Origin: [Clostridium] aminophilum
GTDB lineage: Bacteria; Bacillota; Clostridia; Lachnospirales; Lachnospiraceae
Direction of reading: 5' to 3'
Assembly (NCBI RefSeq): GCF_900101295.1
Contig: NZ_FOIL01000005.1
Coordinates: 42,858-106,857, forward strand
Length of the DNA: 64,000 nt
Of the stretch, positions 34,164-43,028 are shown one piece after another (positions within the stretch are counted from its first letter, which is position 1; each line of letters begins with the position of its first letter). The notes beneath the pieces are model-generated. The model made no database searches and was not told the DNA's origin. It worked only from the letters and a program-made list of their open reading frames with translations. The translations under genes and the position numbers were made by a program.

Positions 34164-35811
34164 GAAGAAATCCATAAACAGAGCGTTGTATACCGGTACG
34201 ACGGTACTGGTACTGGTTATCAGCCTTTTGATGGGGGCGTTCGGTTTCCGGTCTTATGTGGATACGGTCTTTCAAAAAGACCAGGCTTATCTGCGCGATA
34301 TACTGAAGCTCACCCAAAAATATATCGACGGCGATGATCTGGAAAAATGCATCGAAACGAAACAGAAGAGCGAAAAATACGAATATGCTCAGAGTTTCCT
34401 TGACCAGGTTAAGGAGAACTATGATGATATCGAATACATCTATATCATTAAACCGCTGAATGCCAATGATTCCGACAACATTATGGATGTCATGGCCGGG
34501 ATTACCGCGGAAGAAAAGGAAACAGATTATGATTTCTATTCCGTCGAACTGGGTAAACTGAACAAAGATGGTTATTCGGCAACCGTTGCCGGACAATATC
34601 TTAATGGTATGGACGCGAAAGACATTACGTATTTCGCCAACCACACCGAGTTCGGCTATGATTATACCGGCATGTTGCCGATCCGAAATTCGCAGGGAAA
34701 AGCGGTTGCCCTGTTGGCAATCGATATATCCATGAATGAAATCACAAAAGTCCTGATGACTTATGCGGTGGCAACGCTGGTTATGATGATTCTGATTGCT
34801 CTGCTGGCCGTTTATTTTGTCAACCGGTGGCTGAAGAATCGCGTCATTGATCCGGTGCTCAGACTCGAAAAAGTATCGGAAGCATTTGTGGAAAGCAGCC
34901 GCAGAGCGGAAATGCCGGAAGAGCTGGTCATCAACGACCCGGACATTCATACAGGGGATGAGATTGAATCGCTTTCCGTCGCGATATCGGACATGTTTGT
35001 CGGAATGAAGAACTATATGAGTTCCCTGTTAACGGTTACCAGGGAAAAGGAGAGGATCGGCGCCGAACTGGACGTTGCAAACAACATCCAGGCGTCCATG
35101 CTGCCAAGGATATTCCCGGCATTCCCGGATCACAACGAATTCGATATCTATGCGACAATGGATCCGGCCAAGGAAGTGGGCGGTGATTTCTATGACTACT
35201 TTATGCTGGATGATCATACCATCGGCCTGGTCATGGCCGACGTTTCCGGCAAGGGTGTACCGGCTGCATTGTTCATGGTTATTTCCAAGACCCTGATCAA
35301 GAATCGGTGTCAGGATTCCCGTTCTCCGGCTGAAGTTCTGAGCTATGTCAATGATCAGCTCAGCGAAGGGAATGACAGTGATATGTTTGTTACGGTATGG
35401 CTGGCTATCCTGGATATCAATACCGGAAAAGGTCTGGCTGCCAATGCCGGACATGAGCATCCGGCGATCCGGAGAAAAGGCGGCAAGTATGAACTGGATA
35501 TCTATCGTCATTCTCCTGCCGTGGCAACGATGGAAGGTATGCGTTTCCGTGAGCATCCGTTTGAACTTAATCCGGGTGATTCTCTCTTCGTCTACACAGA
35601 CGGTGTGCCGGAGGCAAATGATGAGGCCGGAAAATTCTACGGCACTGACCGCATGATCGAATGTCTCAATGCGGATCCGGATGCTGACGTTCAGAAACTA
35701 CTGATCGATGTAAGAGAAGATATCAGAAAGTTCGCCGGAGAAGCGGAACAGTTCGATGATATCACCATGCTGGCCTTTGATTTCTGGGGACCGGATGGAA
35801 AACAGAAGTGA
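34153..35811 (+). CDS. membrane-bound SpoIIE/RsbU-type PP2C phosphatase
   Basis: A 552-residue protein with TM1 (about 12-33), an extracytoplasmic Cache-like region (34-200), TM2 (about 203-227), a HAMP-like linker (228-285), a short coiled coil with the RsbU/SpoIIE pre-catalytic motif AANNIQASMLP (as DVANNIQASMLPRIFP), and a C-terminal PP2C domain. Catalytic metal-site motifs are GGDFYD (343-348), MADVSGKG (361-368), FVYTDGVPEA and QFDDITML. Phosphatases of this type dephosphorylate anti-sigma-factor antagonists. No STAS partner or anti-sigma gene is adjacent. It is the third gene of the operon, ending in a strong terminator at 35815. Confidence 0.9.
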   Translation: MENKKKSINRALYTGTTVLVLVISLLMGAFGFRSYVDTVFQKDQAYLRDILKLTQKYIDGDDLEKCIETKQKSEKYEYAQSFLDQVKENYDDIEYIYIIKPLNANDSDNIMDVMAGITAEEKETDYDFYSVELGKLNKDGYSATVAGQYLNGMDAKDITYFANHTEFGYDYTGMLPIRNSQGKAVALLAIDISMNEITKVLMTYAVATLVMMILIALLAVYFVNRWLKNRVIDPVLRLEKVSEAFVESSRRAEMPEELVINDPDIHTGDEIESLSVAISDMFVGMKNYMSSLLTVTREKERIGAELDVANNIQASMLPRIFPAFPDHNEFDIYATMDPAKEVGGDFYDYFMLDDHTIGLVMADVSGKGVPAALFMVISKTLIKNRCQDSRSPAEVLSYVNDQLSEGNDSDMFVTVWLAILDINTGKGLAANAGHEHPAIRRKGGKYELDIYRHSPAVATMEGMRFREHPFELNPGDSLFVYTDGVPEANDEAGKFYGTDRMIECLNADPDADVQKLLIDVREDIRKFAGEAEQFDDITMLAFDFWGPDGKQK

Positions 35812-35814
35812 TAA

Positions 35815-35862
35815 GACCGCAAGCCCTCACTGCCTTTTGACGGTGGGGGCTTGCGGTCTTTC
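35815..35862 (+). terminator. terminator of the sensor/phosphatase operon
   Basis: GACCGCAAGCCCTCACTG (35815-35832) pairs, with G-U steps, to CGGTGGGGGCTTGCGGTC (35841-35858), followed by TTTCC. Confidence 0.85.
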
Positions 35863-36079
35863 CGCCATGCCGGGATGGGGCTTTACCATTCTGTCCGCAA
35901 AACAGATGTGAATCATGGGAGCAAAGAACCTTGACGGCGATTCATGCGTCAGTGTAAAATGAAATTTACTATGTATAAGTGTGCAAAAACCACAGAAAAC
36001 TCTTCTCGGGTCCCACGACGCAGGGGCATCCGGGGGAAGCATACGGGCATAAAATGTGAATGAGAAAGGCGAATGGAAC

Positions 36080-36967
36080 GTGAAGATTCTGGGAAAAAAT
36101 CTCAAACAGATCCTTCCCGGCCTTGCTGCGGCCGGTGCCGCGGCAGGGGCGGCTTTTTATGCGCGTTCGGAATATGAGAAGAACCATTTTGTGACCGGAA
36201 CCTATGTGATTCGATCGGAGAAGATCCGGGAGAAGGACCGGAAATTTATTTTTCTGACAGACCTTCACGAAAAGAGATTCGGCATTGACAATGCTCCTCT
36301 CGTCCGGGCGATCCGCCGGGAGGCACCGGACGGGATTCTGGTCGGCGGGGATATGGTTGTCTGCAGAAGAAGTGACGGCGGAAAACCGGTCTGTGAGGCG
36401 ACGATCTCGCTTCTCCGGAGACTGGCGGAGGATTTCCCGGTGTGGTATTCCTACGGAAATCATGAGGACCGGATCGGGGAAACGGAGCCGTTTTTTGCCC
36501 GGCTCCGGGAGAGCGGCGTCCGGATACTGGACGATGAGAGTGAGAAAATCGGGAGCGATCTCCGGATTACCGGATGCCGCGTCGATGAGAAATATTACCG
36601 TCATGTTCTGACGATGCCGGAGATTGCGGCCGGTACCATTGAACGGCATGTCGGATCCTGCGGATCCTGGGACGGAGAAGAACGGTTTGAACTTCTGATG
36701 CTGCATTCGCCGCTCTTTTTAAAAGCGGCGGCAGCATGGGGCGCAGATCTTGTTCTGTCCGGACATTTTCACGGAGGAACCGTACGGATCCCGGCCATCG
36801 GCGGGCTGATGACACCGCAGTACCAGTTTTTCTGCCCTTACTGTGCGGGCGGATTTGAGGAAGGCAAAACCAGGATGATTGTGGGCCGGGGATTGGGCAC
36901 GCATTCGGTCAACATCCGAATCAATGACATGCCGGAACTTTTGGTTCTGAAACTTGTGCGGGGATGA
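36080..36967 (+). CDS. membrane-anchored metallophosphoesterase (YkuE-like)
   Basis: A 295-residue protein with an N-terminal hydrophobic anchor (QILPGLAAAGAAAGAAF) and a calcineurin-like domain: FLTDLHEKRFG (metal-site Asp/His), GGDMV, YGNHED, and GHFHGG near the C-terminus. YkuE-like proteins are metal-dependent phosphohydrolases with lipid or wall substrates; the substrate here is unknown. GTG 36080 is chosen over GTG 36056 because it gives a short basic N-region and sits about 11 bases after GAGAAAGG. It overlaps scpA by 4 bases (ATGA). Confidence 0.85.
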   Translation: MKILGKNLKQILPGLAAAGAAAGAAFYARSEYEKNHFVTGTYVIRSEKIREKDRKFIFLTDLHEKRFGIDNAPLVRAIRREAPDGILVGGDMVVCRRSDGGKPVCEATISLLRRLAEDFPVWYSYGNHEDRIGETEPFFARLRESGVRILDDESEKIGSDLRITGCRVDEKYYRHVLTMPEIAAGTIERHVGSCGSWDGEERFELLMLHSPLFLKAAAAWGADLVLSGHFHGGTVRIPAIGGLMTPQYQFFCPYCAGGFEEGKTRMIVGRGLGTHSVNIRINDMPELLVLKLVRG

Positions 36968-37767
36968 CTATGGAGATATCGTATAAGCTCGACAATTTCG
37001 AGGGGCCGCTGGACCTTCTGCTGAAACTGATCGAGAAGAACAAGGTGAGTATTTTCGATATTCCGATCGAGATGATCACCGATCAATATCTGGAATACGT
37101 GCGGCAGATGCCGCAGGAGGATCTGGATCTTCTCAGCGATTTCCTTGTCATGGCGGCGACACTCCTTGCCATCAAGTCGAAGATGCTGCTTCCGGCGGAA
37201 AAGAAAGAGGAGGAAGAGGGCGATCCGAGAGAAGAGCTTGTCAAACGGCTTCTGGAATACAAGATGTACAAGTACATTTCGCAGGAACTGCGGCTGTATG
37301 AGTTGAATTCCGAAGACCGATTCTACCGCGCGCCGACGGTTCCGAAAAAGGTTCAGCAGTATGAAGCACCCATCGATCTGGATAAACTTCTGGCCGGGAT
37401 CACGACGGAGCGTCTGAAACATGTGTTTCAGACGGTGATGAGAAGACAGCAGCAGTCCATTGACCCGATCCGAAGCAAATTCGGAACGATCCGGAAAGAG
37501 CCGGTCAGCCTGGAGGATACGGTGAAGCGGGTGCTGAGATATGCTCGAAAGCGGAGAAATTTCAAGTTCAGTCAGGTGATTGCCGAGGATCACGACCGCA
37601 TTCATGTGGTGGTGTCCTTCCTCGCATTGTTGGAACTGATGAAAATCGGAAAGATCCGGCTGGTGCAGGAGAATCTTTTCGATGAGATGGATATCGAGAC
37701 CATCGAGCCGGAAGGCGAGACGGATGATCTGGATCTGGAGGAATTGAGTGACTTTGACGGAGAATGA
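36964..37767 (+). CDS. scpA: segregation and condensation protein A
   Basis: A 267-residue ScpA kleisin. The N-terminal LDNFEGPLDLLLKLIEKNKV segment is diagnostic, with the central helical region and the C-terminal winged-helix segment FSQVIAEDHDRIHVVVSFLALLELMKIGKI (about residues 200-230). It bridges SMC heads with ScpB for chromosome condensation. It overlaps the metallophosphoesterase by 4 bases and scpB by 20 bases, so the genes are translationally coupled. Confidence 0.95.
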   Translation: MTMEISYKLDNFEGPLDLLLKLIEKNKVSIFDIPIEMITDQYLEYVRQMPQEDLDLLSDFLVMAATLLAIKSKMLLPAEKKEEEEGDPREELVKRLLEYKMYKYISQELRLYELNSEDRFYRAPTVPKKVQQYEAPIDLDKLLAGITTERLKHVFQTVMRRQQQSIDPIRSKFGTIRKEPVSLEDTVKRVLRYARKRRNFKFSQVIAEDHDRIHVVVSFLALLELMKIGKIRLVQENLFDEMDIETIEPEGETDDLDLEELSDFDGE

Positions 37768-38467
37768 GAAGAACAAGCGCATCGTGGAAGCGGTGCTGTT
37801 TACGATGGGAAAATCGGTGGATCTCGCTCATCTGGCCGCCGCGATTGAATCCACCCCGAAGGCGGCGGAAAACGCGGTGACGGAACTCGCAAGGGAATAC
37901 GATGAGCAGAACCGGGGAATGCAGATTATCCGGCTCAATGATTCCTACCAGATGTGCACCAGAGAAGAGTTCTACAACAATCTCATCACGGTGGTGAAGA
38001 TCCCGAAGAAGCAGAATCTGACGGATGCCATGCTGGAGACATTGTCTATTGTCGCCTACCGTCAGCCGGTTACCCGACTGGAGATCGAGAAGATCCGCGG
38101 AGTCAAATCGGATCACGCGATGAGTAAACTCCTGGAATACGATCTGATCTACGAGGTCGGACGGATGGAGGCGCCGGGACGGCCGATGCTGTTTGCCACA
38201 ACGGAGGAATTTCTCCGCCGTTTCGGCGTGTCCGGAAAAGACGAGCTGCCAAAGGTGCCGGAAGATAAGACAAAACTTTTTGCTCAGCAGGCGGCGGAAG
38301 AAATCAAGCTGGACGATCCGGAGATGATGGCCCGCGTTCAGGAGGAAGCGGTCAATCCGGAATTCGATGTGGTTTCGGAAGCAGTGAATGAGGACGGAGA
38401 GAACGATACCGGCGATCGGTTGGAGATCGCCGTGACAGAAGGGACAGAAGATGAAAATCAGAATTAA
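37748..38467 (+). CDS. scpB: segregation and condensation protein B
   Basis: A 239-residue ScpB with two winged-helix domains: [22 protein letters not shown] at the start and [27 protein letters not shown], the most conserved ScpB motif, near residue 100. It partners ScpA on the SMC complex. The start is GTG 37748 (TTG 37754 possible), inside the scpA end. The C-terminal 40 residues are an acidic tail. Confidence 0.95.
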   Translation: MTLTENEKNKRIVEAVLFTMGKSVDLAHLAAAIESTPKAAENAVTELAREYDEQNRGMQIIRLNDSYQMCTREEFYNNLITVVKIPKKQNLTDAMLETLSIVAYRQPVTRLEIEKIRGVKSDHAMSKLLEYDLIYEVGRMEAPGRPMLFATTEEFLRRFGVSGKDELPKVPEDKTKLFAQQAAEEIKLDDPEMMARVQEEAVNPEFDVVSEAVNEDGENDTGDRLEIAVTEGTEDENQN

Positions 38468-38882
38468 ATATTTTAACGATAAAATTGAGAAACTTCGCTA
38501 TATTGACGGAAAATCCGACTGGATTGATCTCCGGGCGGCGGAGGATGTCGTGCTGAAGAAGGGCGAATTCCGCGCGATTCCGCTGGGAATTGCCATGCAG
38601 CTGCCGGAGGGATATGAGGCACACGTGGTTCCGAGATCCAGCACGTTCAAGAACTTCGGAATTATCCAGACCAATCATATGGGCGTGGTGGATGAGAGCT
38701 ACTGCGGAGACAACGATCAGTGGTTTATGCCGGTGCTGGCGGTGAGAGACACCGAGATCCATACGGGCGACCGGATCTGCCAGTTCCGCATCATGGAGCA
38801 TCAGCCGAAGCTTGAATTTGAGGAAATGGAGCATCTGGACGGTGAGGACCGGGGCGGTCTGGGAAGCACCGGCAGAAACTGA
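38451..38882 (+). CDS. dut: deoxyuridine 5'-triphosphate nucleotidohydrolase
   Basis: A 143-residue trimeric dUTPase. Conserved motifs: [13 protein letters not shown] (motif 1/2 area), [10 protein letters not shown] (motif 2), [10 protein letters not shown] (motif 3, with the catalytic Asp) and the Gly-rich C-terminal motif [10 protein letters not shown]. It hydrolyses dUTP to dUMP, limiting uracil in DNA. The ATG overlaps the scpB end by 17 bases. Confidence 0.93.
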   Translation: MKIRIKYFNDKIEKLRYIDGKSDWIDLRAAEDVVLKKGEFRAIPLGIAMQLPEGYEAHVVPRSSTFKNFGIIQTNHMGVVDESYCGDNDQWFMPVLAVRDTEIHTGDRICQFRIMEHQPKLEFEEMEHLDGEDRGGLGSTGRN

Positions 38883-38909
38883 GAACCGCATCCGGCATCG
38901 GAGGAGACA

Positions 38910-39665
38910 ATGAGAAGACCAAGTGACAGCCGCAGAGACGGCGATGGAAGCAGGACAGGGATCATCGGAAGGGTGAAGCGGGAAGGCGCAATTTTTCTGA
39001 CCGTAGGCATTCTTGCGCTGGGAGTGACCGGGTGCGGACCATCGAAAGAGGCAAAGGAACTCCGGCTGGCCGGAATTGAGGCGCTGGAGCAGGGAGACTG
39101 CGGTACGGCGCTGGAAAAGCTGGAGTCCGCGCTGGAAAGCGGAAAAGGAGCGGGAAAGGATTTCCGCATCGATACGATGCAGTATATCGCGGAGGCGCAG
39201 TACCGGTCCGGAGATTATAAGGCAGCGGCCGGCACACTGGGTGATCTGGTTTCACTGGACGGAGACCGGGCGGAATTCTGGTATTTGAAAGCGGCTGCAG
39301 AGGCGTGTGATTCGGACTATGAGCAGGCGCTGGCCGATCTGAATACCGCAGGCAAGAAGGATAAGAAACTTTCGAAGCTGACCACACCAGGGGCGGAAGA
39401 TGCCATCCTGCTCACCGCGAAGGCTTTGGCGGAAGGCGGAGAGGCCGATACCGCGATGGAACTTCTGGACCGGTTTGCGGATAAGGCGGCGGAAGAAACG
39501 GCCCGTGATTTCCGGGTAACCAGAGGTTTTGTGTTTGAAAAGCGGGGCGAGTGGGCCAAGGCAGCCGAAACACTGGAGAGCGTGCTCAGGGATTACGGAG
39601 AAGACGAGTCAATTCGTAAGGAATATAACTTTGCACTGAGCAGAAAAGAAGAAAGCGAAGGATAA
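38910..39665 (+). CDS. TPR-repeat lipoprotein
   Basis: A 251-residue protein with a long basic N-region, a hydrophobic stretch (AIFLTVGILALG) and a lipobox (GVTGC, Cys42), so it should be membrane-anchored on the outer face. The mature part has TPR-like helical repeats (ALEQGDCGTALEKLESALE, AQYRSGDYKAAAGTLGDLV, KRGEWAKAAETLESVL). TPR lipoproteins assemble protein complexes at the envelope; the partner is unknown. It overlaps hflX by one base. Confidence 0.8.
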   Translation: MRRPSDSRRDGDGSRTGIIGRVKREGAIFLTVGILALGVTGCGPSKEAKELRLAGIEALEQGDCGTALEKLESALESGKGAGKDFRIDTMQYIAEAQYRSGDYKAAAGTLGDLVSLDGDRAEFWYLKAAAEACDSDYEQALADLNTAGKKDKKLSKLTTPGAEDAILLTAKALAEGGEADTAMELLDRFADKAAEETARDFRVTRGFVFEKRGEWAKAAETLESVLRDYGEDESIRKEYNFALSRKEESEG

Positions 39666-40939
39666 TGGCTGAACTGATTGATATTGAAGAAAAGAGAGAA
39701 AAACTGATTCTCTGTGCGGTGTGCACGGGAGAGACGGCGGAGGCGGAGGAATCTCTGGATGAGCTGGCGGAACTCTGCGATACCGCAGGAGCGGTTACAC
39801 TTGGAAGAGTGATTCAGAATCTGGACTGCCCGAGCAAGGCGACGTATTTCGGAAAAGGAAAGGTGGAGGAGATCCGTCTTCTGGCGCTTCAGCTCGGCGC
39901 AACCGGAATTGTGTGTGATGACGAGCTTTCCCCGGCGCAGCTCCGCAATCTGGAAGATGCGCTGGATATGAAGGTGATGGACCGCACCATGGTCATTCTG
40001 GACATTTTCGCGGATCACGCGATCACCAGTGAGGGAAAGATTCAGGTCGAGCTGGCCCAGCTCAAGTACCGTGCCATCCGTCTTACCGGCTTCCGTGATT
40101 ACCTCTCCCGACTCGGCGGAGGAATTGGAACCCGAGGACCGGGTGAGAAAAAGCTGGAGGTGGACCGGAGACGGATCCATGACCGGATCGGTCAGCTGAA
40201 AGCGGAACTCAAAGATGTCGAGCGCCACCGGGAAGAATCCAGAAAGCAGAGAAAGAGCGGATATACGCTGAGCTGCGCGATCGTCGGATATACGAATGCC
40301 GGTAAATCGACGCTTCTGAATACCCTGACCGGGGCCGGAATCCTCGCGGAGGACAAGCTCTTTGCGACATTGGATCCCACCACGCGGGCGATGGAACTGG
40401 AGGGGGGACAGACGGTTCTTTTGACGGATACCGTCGGATTCATCCGAAAACTTCCGCACAATCTGGTGGATGCGTTCCGCAGCACACTGGAAGAGGCAAA
40501 ATACAGCGACATCATTATCCATGTGGCGGACTGCACGAATCCTCAGGTGGAAGCGCAGATGCACACGGTATATGAAACGCTCCGGGAACTTGGAATCGGC
40601 GACCGGCCGGTTGTTACCGTCTTTAACAAGATCGACCGGGAAGGTGCGCCGGAAGTGATCAAGGATCTGAATGCGGATTATACGGTTCGGATCTCTGCAA
40701 AGACCGGAGAGGGCATCGATGAGCTGAAGGATATTCTGGGAATGATCATTCGATCCAGAAGAGTGTATCTGGAAGAGGTGTACGGATACAACGAGGCCGG
40801 CATTGTCCAGAAAATCCGGAAAAACGGCCAGCTTCTGAGCGAGGAGTATGCAGAGGACGGCATTCACGTTACGGCATATGTTCCGGCGGAACTGTTTGGC
40901 ACACTGATCCGGAAGAACGACGGGAAAAAAGACGATTAA
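39665..40939 (+). CDS. hflX: ribosome-associated GTPase HflX
   Basis: A 424-residue GTPase. The N-terminal HflX-specific domain (GKGKVEEI and the region around 80-180 containing GERKLEVDRR-like GEKKLEVDRR) is followed by the GTPase domain with P-loop GYTNAGKST, DTVGF and NKID. It splits stalled or 100S ribosomes. The start overlaps the TPR gene stop (TAATG). It is probably the last gene of this housekeeping run. Confidence 0.93.
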   Translation: MAELIDIEEKREKLILCAVCTGETAEAEESLDELAELCDTAGAVTLGRVIQNLDCPSKATYFGKGKVEEIRLLALQLGATGIVCDDELSPAQLRNLEDALDMKVMDRTMVILDIFADHAITSEGKIQVELAQLKYRAIRLTGFRDYLSRLGGGIGTRGPGEKKLEVDRRRIHDRIGQLKAELKDVERHREESRKQRKSGYTLSCAIVGYTNAGKSTLLNTLTGAGILAEDKLFATLDPTTRAMELEGGQTVLLTDTVGFIRKLPHNLVDAFRSTLEEAKYSDIIIHVADCTNPQVEAQMHTVYETLRELGIGDRPVVTVFNKIDREGAPEVIKDLNADYTVRISAKTGEGIDELKDILGMIIRSRRVYLEEVYGYNEAGIVQKIRKNGQLLSEEYAEDGIHVTAYVPAELFGTLIRKNDGKKDD

Positions 40940-41053
40940 ACGGGATTTCGTCAAAAAAATGAACGAAAAAAGCACCATTGCTTGATATGAACCGCATTTT
41001 ATGGTACATATTGAAAATGCATATAGTGTTTCGCTTTAAAGGGGAAAAGAAAA

Positions 41054-42421
41054 ATGGGTAGAGAAAAATTTGCGTCGCGCCTCGGATTTATTCTGATCTC
41101 GGCCGGATGTGCAATCGGACTGGGAAATGTTTGGAGATTCCCGTATATTGTCGGACAGTACGGCGGAGCAGCGTTTGTGCTGCTTTATCTGGCGTGCCTC
41201 GTGCTTCTCGGCCTTCCGGTCATTGTGATGGAGTATGCCGTCGGACGCGCGAGCCAGAAGAGCATCGCGCTTTCATTTGAACAGATCGAGCCGAAGGGAT
41301 CAAAATGGCATATTTACAAATGGTTCGGCATGGCCGGTAATTATCTTTTGATGATGTATTACACGACCATCACCGGATGGCTCCTGTACTACTTCGTGAA
41401 GATGATCCGCGGTGATTTCAACGGTCTGGATTCCGAGGGAGTCGGAGCGCAGTTCACCGGAATGCTCGGACAGCCGGAGATCATGGTGGGCTTTATGATT
41501 GCGGCGGTGACGATCGGTTTTGCAATCTGTATGCAGGGACTGCAGAACGGTGTGGAGCGGATCACAAAGTACATGATGCTTGCGCTGCTGTGTCTGATGG
41601 TGGTTCTGGCGATCAATTCCGTTGTGATTCCGGGAGGAAAAGCGGGACTGGAATTCTACCTGAAACCGGATTTCGGAAAGATCCGAGAAGCGGGAATCGG
41701 CTCCGTCCTCTTTGCAGCGTTTGGACAGGCGTTCTTCACCCTCAGCATCGGTATCGGTGCGATGGCAATCTTCGGAAGCTACATTGGGAAGGAGAGAAGA
41801 CTGACCGGAGAGGCAGTCAATGTACTTCTTCTGGATACATTTGTCGCATTCATGTCCGGTCTGATTATCTTCCCGGCCTGTGCGGCGTACGGCGTCGAGG
41901 CAAATGCCGGCCCGGGTCTCATTTTCGTGACATTGCCGAATGTTTTCAATCACATGCCGCTCGGACAGTTCTGGGGATCACTCTTCTTTGTATTTATGAG
42001 CTTTGCCGCGCTTTCCACGGAGGTTGCGGTATTCCAGAATATTGTATCGTTTGCGACGGATCTGACCGGATGCAGCGTCAAAAAAGCCTGCGCGATCAAC
42101 TATCCGATTATTGTTCTGCTGTCACTTCCGTGCACGCTCGGATACAACGTGCTCAGCTTTATCCAGCCCCTCGGCGCGGGATCGACCGTTCTCGATTTTG
42201 AGGATTTCATCGTCAGCAACAATCTTCTTCCGATCGGAAGTCTGGTTTATCTGCTGTTCTGCACCGCGAACTTCGGATGGGGGTATCAGAACTTTGAGAA
42301 GGAAGCCAATGAAGGTATGGGAATTTCCTTCCCGAGATCTTCCCGCCTCTATGTAACCTATCTCTGCCCGCTGATCCTGATGTGCATCTTTGTTCAGGGA
42401 TACATCGCAACGTTTGCGTAA
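41054..42421 (+). CDS. sodium-dependent SNF/NSS family transporter
   Basis: A 455-residue membrane protein with the NSS hallmark in helix 1, GCAIGLGNVWRFPYIVGQYGG (positions about 41108-41170), containing the Na+/substrate unwound site, and further helices such as YLACLVLLGLPVIVMEYAVGR. NSS carriers import amino acids or neurotransmitter-like compounds with Na+. The substrate is not predictable. It has about 11-12 predicted membrane spans. Confidence 0.92.
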   Translation: MGREKFASRLGFILISAGCAIGLGNVWRFPYIVGQYGGAAFVLLYLACLVLLGLPVIVMEYAVGRASQKSIALSFEQIEPKGSKWHIYKWFGMAGNYLLMMYYTTITGWLLYYFVKMIRGDFNGLDSEGVGAQFTGMLGQPEIMVGFMIAAVTIGFAICMQGLQNGVERITKYMMLALLCLMVVLAINSVVIPGGKAGLEFYLKPDFGKIREAGIGSVLFAAFGQAFFTLSIGIGAMAIFGSYIGKERRLTGEAVNVLLLDTFVAFMSGLIIFPACAAYGVEANAGPGLIFVTLPNVFNHMPLGQFWGSLFFVFMSFAALSTEVAVFQNIVSFATDLTGCSVKKACAINYPIIVLLSLPCTLGYNVLSFIQPLGAGSTVLDFEDFIVSNNLLPIGSLVYLLFCTANFGWGYQNFEKEANEGMGISFPRSSRLYVTYLCPLILMCIFVQGYIATFA

Positions 42422-42514
42422 TCTGCGTAAGACGGGAATACAGAGATTGAACGATGCCGGCGGAAGCCGGAAGGCAAACGCACTGACAGACGAAAATAAG
42501 AATATGGATTTGAA

Positions 42515-42546
42515 AACACCCCGGCCGGGAAAAAGGCCGGGGTGTT
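42515..42546 (+). terminator. terminator-like hairpin after SNF transporter
   Basis: AACACCCCGGCC (42515-42526) and GGCCGGGGTGTT (42535-42546) form a perfect 12-bp GC-rich stem with an 8-base loop. The following TTCTGCTG gives only a weak T-run. Confidence 0.7.
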
Positions 42547-42580
42547 CTGCTGTCAGGGAAGAGGGCGGAGATGATTTTTG

Positions 42581-42619
42581 GCGGTGGAATTCTGCGGTGG
42601 AATTCTGCGGTGGAAATAC
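42581..42619 (+). repeat. 13-base tandem repeat, three copies
   Basis: GCGGTGGAATTCT repeats exactly at 42581-42593 and 42594-42606; a third copy (42607-42619) ends in GCGGTGGAAATAC. It is a local slippage repeat in non-coding DNA. Confidence 0.8.
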
Positions 42620-42906
42620 TTATTCGGTGTATTCGGAATCATGGATTTCGATAGCGATCGGATTCGAATCATGAGAGGACGAAAAAACGGATATTGATGA
42701 TAGATAATATGATTGATTGATAATATCAGGACGAAAAAAGAAAGAGATTGTTAAAAAATAAATATAAACTTTTTCTGAAAAATGTCGATATAAACATAGC
42801 ACATTCGAGTGTTCCGTATCATGAACTCTATTCCATATCGCGGAATTCTTAAAAACATTGTATCAAATTAAATACATCTTTCCTTGAGATGGAAGTTAAC
42901 GTTACA

Positions 42907-42935
42907 TTGTTAAAATTTTATTCTTATGTTATACT
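42907..42935 (+). promoter_or_regulatory. candidate promoter of the rnf operon
   Basis: TTGTTA (42907-42912), 17-base spacer and TATACT (42930-42935) leave a leader of about 90 bases before rnfC. Confidence 0.6.
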
Positions 42936-43028
42936 CAAATGTGCGTAAATATGCGATTTTTCTGCTTTTTCTTAGGGGGATGCAGAAAATACAGCAAGAA
43001 AAATCCAAAAAGAAAGAAGGGTTAATTG

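Larger units (their letters stand above)
42422..43028. other. long intergenic region ahead of the rnf operon
   Basis: About 600 bases without a gene. It holds the hairpin at 42515-42546, a 13-base tandem repeat at 42581-42619, and the rnf promoter at 42907-42935. The remainder is AT-rich leader; no further element was recognised. Confidence 0.6.

Noticed and set aside
42581..42619. Possible CRISPR-like repeats
   Set aside because: Copies are directly adjacent, 13 bases long, with no spacers and no cas genes nearby.
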